In this document: in pieces, positions 55,280-64,000 of the stretch | Position numbering within the stretch: position 1 is the stretch's first letter | Layout: every line of letters begins with the position of its first letter | Origin: Capsicum annuum | Taxonomy: Eukaryota > Streptophyta > Magnoliopsida > Solanales > Solanaceae | Reading direction: 5' to 3' | Length of the DNA stretch: 64,000 nt | Assembly (NCBI RefSeq): GCF_002878395.1 | Contig: NC_061112.1 | Location: 37,664,562-37,728,561 of the forward strand | The notes under the pieces: model-generated | Database searches by the model: none | What the model was told of the DNA's origin: nothing | The model's input: the letters and a program-made list of their open reading frames with translations, nothing else | Position numbers and translations under genes: made by a program

Positions 55280-57963
55280 TGTAAAGCCCTGAGTCTGTAC
55301 CCCGGATGCTACGCGGCGCTTATAATCCTGAAGGACCACAAGAAAACCCAGGACTGGTACCTGCTGTAATAACTGAATAATAATACGGTATAATGCGGAA
55401 TAATAGGCTAAAATTCCATAAGGTTCAAAACTGTAATACTAATAAAAAAAATAATAAAGTCTTATAAAACATCAGAATCTTAAATACTCAATACTGTCTG
55501 AACATCTAGTCTGAAAAGCCTCTACATTAAACTGTCGTAATAAGGAGTTGATGGGACAATCCCCTAACTACTCCATCTTCTAAAATATTAAATCTAATGA
55601 GATAATGAAATAAAATAATATCCTCAGATGATGAGGACTCATTACTAGTCTACTGCTGCTAGCAGATGTCTGAACCGCTAATAATGCTCTGGGGCCCATA
55701 CATCTGAACCTATGGTATAAAACACCATAGCACAAAGAAAAGTATGCGTCAGTAAGTGTGAATATACTGGTACACAAATTGAGGTAAGGTTGAATGCAAG
55801 GGTTCATATGCATAAACTATAACTGACTGAATAACATAAACATGAATGGGTGAGAATACATGCATGAATATATAACTGTAACAACAGTCATAAGGATTTT
55901 GAATACTAAGCTTACTGATAACATGGATTACTGAAAACTAATATAACTGATAACTAATATAATTGATAATGATATACTATTTACTAAGTGACTGTGTCTG
56001 ACAGTCCTGTTTCTGATGGAACTAGCTGAGTTCTATACTAAGCTGAGTGACTGTATCTGACAGTCTTGAAATCTATAGAACTATCTAAGTTCTTTACTGA
56101 AGACTCAGACTAAGACTGTGAGAGGTAATTATCTAATCGATATGCCCTTTTTCTGAAAATATTTAGGGTCTAATATGTAACCTATTTTGAAAGGTGTCAG
56201 CACCGTTCCATTAGTAAAGATACTGAAGAGATACCCTCATTTGGCAGGTTCTCAAATGAGAATGGTGGGACGCTCAACTGTCAGGTTAAGCCACCTCATC
56301 AACCCTCAACTAGCAGGTTTTAATGTCTCAACCTACGCTGGCTATGAGTTCTGGAATGCAAGGACTGCTTCTAAGGATCACACCCTCTACTGGCAGGTAA
56401 GTTCCCATCCTTGGGTTCACTCGGTGCTGAATTTTACTCCCAGCTGAATAGACACTAAATTAATTTCCTAGTTCATACTAGGTTAGACTGATCTGTTACT
56501 GATTGAACAGATTAACTGAACTGAGTTGAGTTTAGTGAGTTCCACTGACTGAAGAAATACTACTGTGTTATGTTATCTGACTGAGTTTACTGAGGACTGA
56601 CCTAAATACTGAATGGGACTAGATTGATACTGAGCTTACTGAGTCTTCCTGAGTTCTATAATTGAACTAGAGTACTACTGATTGTGACATGATTGAGACT
56701 TTTCTTTAACTGATGCTGGCTCTAGGTACACAGCTAAATTATCGGGTATTAAATACCCCTAGAACTCGATAGCATGAAAATAATAAGACATGACAATTTT
56801 TGAATACTTGACAATAGTCAACAACTCATAATATGATCTATGAGGTATTTCATCAATCACTTGAAAGTCATGAACTTGCACATGAATAGGAATGCATACT
56901 AACACATCTTAATTTCATTAAACCAATCTCATGGGCATTCCATCAAACACATACAAGGTATAGCTTTAACATGGAAGACATTGTGAACATGTGGGTATAT
57001 CATAAGTTCACTATTTAGACCACCAAAGGATCACAAAAGCACCATAGTCTTAATTTAGCATTTTATCAAACACATGGTGGGCGTAGCTTTATACTTGGGT
57101 ATGAACAAAAGTGCTAATACACCATGACTTCATAATTCAAGGGTTTCAATATAAGAGAATTAAAATTCAACTTACATGCTAGCATAATATCAAGAAATAT
57201 ATAAAGATTTCAACTTGGAAAACATACCATAACATCAACATGATTACATTGAAACCCACAACATGGAAATCTCAATTCATGTTTTTCAAATAAGTTTCTT
57301 GAACTCCAATGGTGGAAGGGACCCTTGGATGAACACTTTACATACCTTGTTGAAGAATTTCTAGAAATTAATGATGGAATCTTGAGTTCTTGATTTTAAA
57401 CTTAAAAACCCTAAGGCATGTTCTTGAGAGAAATTGAGAAAGAAATGGTTTATTTTCTTCCTAGGGTATTAAATTTTGTGTTTTTGGGGGCTGAGAGTCA
57501 GGGTAAAAAGACCCAAATACCCCTAAGAATGCGGTCTTTTAATGAGTGAAGACTGGATTGCCGGTGCGCAGGTCGATGCGGCACGTTGATGGCACCGACA
57601 CAATATCCAATGCATCATGATGACTCACTGGAATTTGATGCTGGTAGCTGGGAAAAATATTAACCAACACGATAGGCCATGCGGTGCGCTAAGATCGTAT
57701 TGGTACACTATTTTGGGATTTCAAAGGAGCTTCAAATGAAGTCCAAAAAATCCAAAACTTATTTGAGAACACCTCTTGACCTTCCTGGTCAGGAATTAAC
57801 TAAAATATAGAAACTTAAAGGACTTTAAGGTCGAAAAATGAGATTGCCAACTTTTGAAGGCTAAAATAAACTAAGTCTGAATACTTGCTAGAATTTTCTA
57901 AGTCTGGGACCCCTTAACAAGCTTAAAGGACTTAATTAAGCTAGGAATTTTACGGGGTCTTAC
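55280..57963 (-). repeat. Inner Tekay 5' LTR
   Basis: On the plus strand it starts TGTAAAGCCCTGAGTC and ends ACGGGGTCTTAC at the junction with outer gag. A GC-rich block (CCGGTGCGCAGGTCGATGCG, GCACGTTGATGG) lies at 57560-57620. It pairs along its length with 47443-50111. Confidence 0.9.
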
Positions 57964-58690
57964 GAATGGTAGAGGTGAGAATACAGCTCCTATGAGTTGG
58001 CAAGTATTTTAGAATGCATTTCTAGATAGATTCTTTCTATGTGAAATGCGAGAGGCTAAGATAGAGGAGTTTATGAACCTGAGGCTGGGCTCAATGACAG
58101 TGAAGGAGTACTGCCTTAAGTTCAACCAGTTGTCTAAGTATTCCCCTGATACGATGGTTGATACTAGGGAAAGTATGAGTAAGTTTGTTACTAGAGTATC
58201 TGGTTTGGTAGTCAAAGAGTGTAGGACTGCTATGCTTATTAAGGACATGGATCTTACTAGATTGATATTTCTTGCTCAACAGATTAAGGCAGAGAAATTA
58301 AAGGGAAGAGATAGGGAAAATAAGAAGGCTAGAACAGGGCAGTTTGAATATGGCCAGGCTAGGTATCAAGAGGGAAATCATTTGTAGTATCAAAATCATT
58401 CATCTATGCCAACACCATTTTTATCTAGTGCTCCCACTCCTAAAGCTAGACAGGAGAAGTAAGGTAAATCTTCAATGTCCATATCTCAGAATAGAGTGAG
58501 TGAAAGACCCAATTATTCTCCATGTTCTAAGTATGGTAAGAATTATCCTGGTAAGTGTATGTTGGGGCAGAAGGGTTGTTATGGTTGTGGTAAGTTGGGT
58601 TATAGAATTAGAGAGTATCCACATGCTAAGCAGGGGATAGAGATATTCATCCCAAAACTCGAGCTACTATATCACCAACTCCTCTAGGTC
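57964..58690 (+). pseudogene. Outer Tekay gag, 3' part
   Basis: It resumes NGRGENTAPMSWQVF, then REAKIEEFMNLRLGSMTVKE, FNQLSKYSPDTM, MDLTRLIFLAQQIKAEKLKG, and a zinc knuckle CYGCGKLGYRIREY at about 58580-58620. The knuckle's His and last Cys are both Tyr (CCHC has become C-C-Y-Y), so RNA binding would be lost. Stops separate it into three frames. Confidence 0.85.
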
Positions 58691-58829
58691 GCCTAGTCCC
58701 TTCTCAGGGTACATCATTTAGTACCAATGGCAGTCAGTGCCCGAATTAGTTTTATGCTTTACCATCCCATCAGGAGTAGGAAGATTCACCAGATATTGTT
58801 AGTAGTATCCTTTGTCTTCCATTTTAATA

Positions 58830-60110
58830 TTTATGTATTGTTAGACCTCGGGGTCTAGTTCCTCTTATGTGACCCCATTAGTTGTAGTCAATTTTGAAAT
58901 AGGTCCTGAAAAGATCCCTGAGCCCTTCTTAGTTTCTACCCCAGTGGGTGAGTCAATTGTTTCCTAACAAATCTATAGGAAGTGTCCTAGCACTGTACTT
59001 TATAAAATCATATTAGCAGACCTAATAGAGTTAGATATGGTTGACTCTGATATTATTCTTGGTATGGATTGGCTTCATTCCTTTTATGCATCTATAGATT
59101 ATCACACCCAAGTGGTGAACTTTCAATATCCAGATGAGCCAGTCTTTGAGTGGAAAGGTAATTCAGTGTCTCCCAAGAGTTATTTCATATCTTATTTTAA
59201 AGCCAAAAAATTAATTTCCAAAGGGTGCATGTATCACCTAGTTCGAGTTAAAGACATTAAGCTGGAGGCTCCAATAATTCAGTTAGTCAGTGTAGTCAAT
59301 GAGTTTCCTGATGTCTTTCCTGAAGATTTGCTAGGGGTACCTCCCGATAGGGTAATAAAATTTGGTATTGACCTTCTTCAGATACTCAGCCTATTTTTAT
59401 TTCTCTTTATCATATAGCTCTATTCGAGCTTAAAAATTTTAAATAACAGCTTAAAGATCTATTAGATAAAGGTTTCATAAGGCCTAGTGTTTCTCCATGG
59501 GGTGCTCTCGTCCTATTCGTGTGAAAGAAAGATGGTTCTTTACGAATGTGCATTGACTATCGTTATCTGAATAAAGTTACAGTAAAAAAAAAATCCTTTT
59601 CCTAGAATTAATGACTTATTTGATCAACTCCAAGGTGCCAGTTACTTCTCCAAGATTGACCTTAGATTCGGCTATCATCAGGTTAGGGTAAGGGAGTGAT
59701 ATTCCAAAGACAACTTTCAGAACCCGTTATGGTCATTTTGAGTTCCTAGACATGTCCTTTGGGATAACTAATGCCCCAGGAGCTTTCATGGAATTGATGA
59801 ATAAGGTGTTCAAATAGTATCTGGACATGTTTGTCATAATCTTTATCGATGATATCCTTGTCTATTCTCGTAGTGAGGATGATCATGCAGTCCACCTTAG
59901 AATTGTATTGCAAACTCTTAGAGATCACCAATTGTTCGCCAAATTTAGCAAATGCAAATTTTGGCTAAGGTTAGTATCTTTTCTTGGTCATATTATTTCC
60001 AGTGATGGTATTAGAGTGGACCCCCAAAAGACAGAAGCAGTAAAAACTAGCCTAGACCTATTTCTCCGCCAGACATTAGAAGTTTCTTGGGTTTAGCTGG
60101 CTATTACGGA
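58830..60110 (+). pseudogene. Outer Tekay protease and reverse transcriptase
   Basis: The protease region begins LLDLGSSSSYVTPLVVV (58838), again D-L-G for the active site, and continues [20 protein letters not shown] (59037). The linker [18 protein letters not shown] (59300) leads into RT. RT shows CIDYRYLNKVTV (59550), [15 protein letters not shown] (59650), [20 protein letters not shown] (59827) and [20 protein letters not shown] (59980). FIDD is intact, but an A8 run near 59584 and other indels shift the frame. Confidence 0.88.
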
Positions 60111-60224
60111 TATTTCTTTGAGGGTTTCTCATCTATTATATCCCCTATATCTATATTGACCTAGAAGAAAGTTAAGTTTAGTGGCCAGATTCCTGCGAGA
60201 AGAGTTTTCAGGAGCTGAAGACTC

Positions 60225-60890
60225 GACTCACTTCTATCCCAGTTTTAGCATTACCTGATGGTTCAGATGGTTTTGTTGTGTATTGTTATGCCTCTAGAAT
60301 TGGTTTGGGTTGTGTGTTGATGCAGAGCGGTAAGGTCATAGCCTACTCTTCTAGACAGCTTAAGCCTCACGAAAAGAATTACCCTACCATGATCTTGAAT
60401 TAGCTGTTGTTGTGCTTTCTTTGAAAATCTGGAGACATTATCTTTATGGGGTGCATATTGATGTGTTTACGGACCATAAAATTTTGTAGTATGTTTTTAC
60501 TCAGAGAGAGTTAAACCTTGTTCAAAGAAGGTGGTTAGAATTATTGAAGGATTATGATATGAGTGTGTTGTATCCTCTAGAAAAGGCGCCAATATAGTAG
60601 CAGACGCCCTTAGTAGATTGTCCATGGGCAGTGTTACTTCTGTGGAGAATGATAAGAAGGAGCTAGTTCAAGAAGTGCATTGGTTAGCCAGATTGGGTGT
60701 TAGATTGGTTGACTCAACTGAAGGGAATGTTTGGGTCCAGAGTAGTTTTGAATCTTCTCTTGTTTTGAAAGTGAAAGAGAAGCAAGGTAAGGACTCTAGT
60801 TTAGTCAAACTAAAGGAATCAGTTAAAGACCCAAAGATAGAGGTTTTATCCCAAGGGAAGATAGTGTGTTGAGGTACCAGAGTAGATTGC
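60225..60890 (+). pseudogene. Outer Tekay RNase H and linker
   Basis: [20 protein letters not shown] (60270) is the RNase H start; its first catalytic Asp (normally YCDAS) is Tyr. [18 protein letters not shown] (60330) and [16 protein letters not shown] sequence (60460) follow. 60618-60872 is the open linker VENDKKELVQEVHWLARLGV that joins RNase H to integrase. Confidence 0.85.
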
Positions 60891-62200
60891 ATTACCATGT
60901 GTTGATGATTTAAGGCAGCATATTATGCCGGAAGCACATGGTGCAGTTACTCCATTCATCCAAGAGCCACCAAGATGTACCACGACTTGCAGGAAATCTA
61001 TTGGTAGAGTGGTATAAAGAAAGATATAGCAGAGTTTGTAGCCAAGTATGCAACTTATCAATAGGTTAAAGTAGAGCACCAAAGGTATGGTGGTACGATA
61101 CAAGAGTTTTGTATCCCTACTTAGAAGTGGGAAGAGGTGAATATGGACTTTGTGACTGGATTACCCCGGTCGTGTCATCAGCATGACTCAATTTGGGTTA
61201 TTATAGACAAATTGATTAAGTCAGTGCATTTCTTACCAGTTATACATCCAACACAGTTGAAGATTATGCTAAGTTGTATATCAGAAAGTTAGTTAGATTG
61301 CATGGAGTTCCTTTGTGTATCATCTCAGATAGGGGTACTTAGTTTACCTCTCAATTTTGGAAAGCCTTTTAGAAGGGTCTTGGTACCCAAGTTCATCTTA
61401 GTTCAGCTCTTCATCCACAGACAGATGGTCAGATAGAAAGGACCATTCAGACTCTAGAGGACATGTTATGGGCATGTGTTCTTGATTTTATAGGTAGTTG
61501 GGATGAGTATTTGCCATTGATTGAGTTCTCTTATAATAACAGTTATCATGCTAGTATTCAGATATCTCCGTTCGAGGCTCCTTATGGAAGGAGATGTAGA
61601 TCAACAATCAGTTGGTTCGAAGTGGGTGAGGCCATTTTGATTAGGCCATACATGGTGTTTGAAGCTATGGAGAAAGTTCAGCTAATTTAAGAAAGATTGA
61701 AAGCAACTCAGAGTCGTCAAAAATCTTATGCAGACGTAAGAATAAGAGATCTTGAGTTTGAGGTTGATGACCTTGTGTATTTGAAAGTTTCACCCATAAA
61801 AGGGGTGAAGAGATCTGGCAAGAAGGGGAAGCTTAGTCCCAGATATGTAGGCCCCTTCCAAATTTTGAGTCATGCTGGGAAAGTGGAGTATAAGCTTGAG
61901 CTACCCACAGATTTATCCTTAGTTCATCCAGTATTCCATGTGTACTTATTGAAGAAATGCATGGGTGATTCAGTCATTATAGCTCTTCTAGAAAGCATAT
62001 ATATTCAGAATAGCCTTTCATATGAAAAAGTTCCAGTAAAGATTCTTAATCATCAGATCCGTAGACTAAGGAACAAAGAAGTTCCCTTGGTCAAAATTTT
62101 ATGGAAAAATTAGTCCGTTGAGGGTGCTACTTGGGAAGCAGAAGCAGACATGCGTACCAAGTATCCTTATCTCTTCTCCACGGACTCAGATTCAGTTGAA
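60890..62200 (+). pseudogene. Outer Tekay integrase and chromodomain
   Basis: A broken zinc-finger (60930-61070; one Cys is Tyr in AKYATYQ) precedes NMDFVTGLPRSCHQHDSIWV (61141) with the first core Asp. IISDRGT then has a stop and QFTS. LHPQTDGQIERTIQTLED (61411) holds the Glu region and PFEAPYGRRCRSTISWFEVG (61575) the end of the core. 61697-62113 carries [35 protein letters not shown] and the chromodomain start [18 protein letters not shown]. After a TAG come SVEGATWEAEADMRTKYPYL (62113-62172). Confidence 0.88.
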
Positions 62201-62406
62201 GATAATAGTCTTCCTTCATTCATCTCTTTTGCTAGTCTCAGATTCATCCATAGAGCTATTTTTATGTAAATTCATGCACTCGCAGATCAGTTTAGTAGCT
62301 CAGTATGTGTTTGATTCAGTCATACAATTATATTAGTTGTGCATAAAAGCTTATAGCCTTAGATTCCTCAGTGTTTTCAGCTTAACTAGCCAAATTCGAG
62401 GATGAA

Positions 62407-64000
62407 TGTTCTAGTACTTTACCTAGTTTAATTTCGCTCCTAGAATGTTAAGGGTTTGCTTCAAAAATGAATAACTATTGTTATGTGCAGAATTTTTCAA
62501 ATTTGAACCCTCCATTATGTAGAAAATTGAATTAGCTTTCCATCAATACCAATTTGGCCTAAATCCGATAATCAGTTGAGAAGTTATGGCATTTTTAGTG
62601 AAGTAGTACGCCATCTGGGAAAACAAAGCCTCGCGGTGAAGTTAAATTCCCATTCGTCAAATTCTAGTGAACCGCCACGATAAGCTCGCATCGTGGTGAG
62701 GTCGAATTTCTTGATTGTTAATTTTCAGTAGCTCACCGCGATAGTGGCGCACCACTGTGATGACCCAACTGGCATTATAGTAGTGCACCGTGATTGCTCC
62801 GTGCCACGTTGAACTTCCAGTTCCCACTAGTCCTTTTCTAGAGAGCCACCGCGATAGTGGCGCATCACGGAGGCATGTAAAATCAGAAAAAATATTTGTT
62901 TCCAGTTTTGATCAAAATTTAAAAAGGGCACTTTGGTCAATTCCCAAGCCCCCAATTTGTCATAAACAAGGAATTAAGCTTATTCTAAGCACTTTATGCT
63001 TTTTTTCATCCATTCTCTCTCAAAGAAAAACCCTAGAGCTCAAAAGCTTACTCTCTAAGAAATTAATTTCCTCCATTGTTTCTTCAATAAAGCCCAAAAT
63101 TGAGGATTTCTAAATCAAAATAATCAAGAGTTCATCTTCAAAGGCACAAATAGAAATTCAAGTTCAAGCTTTCTTAGAAATTTCATCAATTAAGGTATGT
63201 GGGGCTTATGAACAAGGTTCCTCTTTCATGTTTGTGCCCGGAACTAGATTTTAACTACAAATTTACATAATCTTATATGAATATACATGAGTTTTAAATT
63301 AGGGTTCATACCCATTATTGCTAATTGCAAGATTATGAGATTTCAAGTGATTTAGAAGTTGAATTACATGGTTATTTTCATATTTTCATGCGTATTGCAG
63401 TAGATTTCAGATTTTGAGATGAATTTTCATTACCAAGCATGAACTTTATGATGTTTTCACATGAACTTGATGCATGGGTTATTAAGCCTAAGATTTATAT
63501 GTTGATATTTCCAGAAAGAAGATACTTTAAGCATTTGTGATCAGACTATTTACGGATTCTCAATAAAAGCTTTGATCTTTTGATCTTCAGAGAAGTTTTG
63601 GAATCCACATTACATATTTATTACAGATTTCAAAAATTAGAATAGTTATATTCATAGATTAAATAAGATAAATGCACAATTGGTTTCGTAATAACCCTTA
63701 TGTTAGCTTTTAAAGTAGATTTTCAATAGAATGGGCATACAGATTAAAAAGGAGTAGTATTTAGCACTGAGCTGAAAGTATGGGATTAGCATGCCCTATC
63801 TTCCACAGAACTATGTAGCCAACGTAGGTACAGATTTAGATTATTCCTATTTCTATATGGATGACAGATACAAATGTGATCACTTAGATTAGGTTATACT
63901 CCTTGGCAAGTGTATGACACCTCTCTCCATCATGAGCTTTTCCCCATAGGGGAACAAGATGTTGGACTCCATGTTAGCTCACATGGTTTGTGTCAGTTAA
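62407..64000 (+). repeat. 3' LTR of the outer Tekay element, cut by the window end
   Basis: It aligns with 44333-46847 from TTTACCTAGTTTAATTTCGC onward, for example AATAACTATTGTTATGTGCA, GATCAAAATTTAAAAAGGGC and GGTATGTGGGGCTTATGAAC. The first bases are odd: GAGGATGAATGTTCTAG is followed at once by TACTTTACCTAG, so the polypurine tract and the first ~10 LTR bases appear deleted. About 0.9 kb of the LTR lies beyond the window. Confidence 0.88.
62790..63113 (+). CDS. LTR-borne ORF of 107 codons, second copy
   Basis: Counterpart of 44721-45044 in the 3' LTR, starting MIAPCHVELPVPTSPF and sharing SSFDQNLKRALWSIPKPPIC and HKQGIKLILSTLC. Same length, no indel, no stop. Unknown function; probably part of the transcribed LTR leader. 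Confidence 0.3.
   Translation: MIAPCHVELPVPTSPFLESHRDSGASRRHVKSEKIFVSSFDQNLKRALWSIPKPPICHKQGIKLILSTLCFFSSILSQRKTLELKSLLSKKLISSIVSSIKPKIEDF

Larger units (their letters stand above)
47443..57963 (-). mobile_element. Tekay/Del-type chromovirus, inner element, complete, minus strand
   Basis: It has two LTRs (55280-57963 as 5' LTR, 47443-50111 as 3' LTR) of about 2.68 and 2.67 kb, an initiator-Met primer site next to the 5' LTR, and a polypurine tract next to the 3' LTR. The full gag-PR-RT-RH-INT-chromodomain order lies between them. The outer gag sequence GAATGGT is present on both sides (47438-47444 and 57964-57970); the exact 5 bp duplication lies within it. Joining the flanks restores one gag frame, which proves the nesting. 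Stops and frameshifts are found in all domains. The two LTRs differ by roughly 12-15% in the part compared by eye, so insertion is not recent. Confidence 0.93.
44333..64000 (+). mobile_element. Tekay/Del-type chromovirus (Ty3/gypsy), outer element, runs off the window
   Basis: Order on the plus strand: 5' LTR (44333-46847), initiator-Met primer site, gag (47055 to 58690, split), protease, reverse transcriptase, RNase H, integrase, chromodomain (to about 62200), 3' LTR from about 62407 to beyond 64000. The order PR-RT-RH-INT plus a C-terminal chromodomain defines a chromovirus; the [11 protein letters not shown] and EGATWEAEADMR blocks fit the Tekay/Del clade. A second Tekay element (about 47443-57963) interrupts gag. 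Every ORF has stops or frameshifts. LTR copies differ by roughly 10% by eye, so it is old. The target duplication cannot be checked because the right flank lies outside the window. Confidence 0.92.

Noticed and set aside
44333..64000. Endogenous pararetrovirus (caulimovirus-like) origin of the RT-bearing sequences
   Set aside because: LTRs, initiator-Met primer site, integrase and chromodomain show Ty3/gypsy chromoviruses; no movement protein or virus-type coat domain is seen.

Overview
This is a plant nuclear window, almost certainly from a Solanaceae genome (the pepper, potato, tomato, tobacco group). The grounds are a TS-family SINE ending in a (TTG)n tail, Solanaceae-style Tekay/Del chromovirus LTRs starting TGTAA...CCC and using initiator-Met tRNA as primer, CACTA transposons with GACCACATGTGGTC-type subterminal palindromes, and a plant Ulp1-like protease pseudogene. 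It is gene-poor intergenic DNA built of nested transposable elements. I see one short intact ORF of host origin, no tRNA or rRNA gene, and no CRISPR-like array.

Layout. 1-1906: remains of a Ty1/copia element (reverse transcriptase/RNase H pseudogene, polypurine tract, start of the 3' LTR). 1907-13176: an 11.3 kb Mutator-like element (MULE) that split this LTR. It has ~200 bp inverted repeats and a perfect 9 bp target duplication, a decayed minus-strand transposase and a second unrecognised minus-strand gene. The transposase was itself hit by a 773 bp hAT-type MITE (perfect 8 bp duplication) and a 2.7 kb solo LTR (perfect 5 bp duplication). 14291-28889: two related CACTA elements in direct orientation. 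The first has lost its right end and abuts the left end of the second. Both carry palindrome arrays at their ends, an internal ~88 bp satellite and a short conserved terminal exon. The first contains a Tekay LTR fragment, the second an LTR-like block, a TS SINE and an assembly gap flanked by identical 45 bp sequences. 28890-38270: small elements and unassigned DNA, including a ~1.1 kb inverted-repeat element enclosing an intact 55-codon ORF for the mitochondrial ATP synthase 6 kDa subunit, a 0.7 kb tandem duplication, a degenerate Tekay LTR and a MULE-like MITE. 38271-44332: a tRNA-Asp-primed gypsy (Athila/Tat-like) remnant and a Ulp1-like protease pseudogene whose intron holds a palindromic repeat. 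44333-64000: a Tekay chromovirus on the plus strand running off the window, split inside gag by a second complete Tekay element on the minus strand (about 47443-57963).

The parts do not form a host pathway. They record successive insertions: copia, then MULE, then hAT MITE and solo LTR; CACTA, then satellite growth, then SINE; Ulp1 pseudogene and Tekay, then a second Tekay. All autonomous transposition genes seen are broken by stops, frameshifts or lost catalytic residues. The feature most likely to affect a host function is the ATP synthase small-subunit ORF at 29919-30086.
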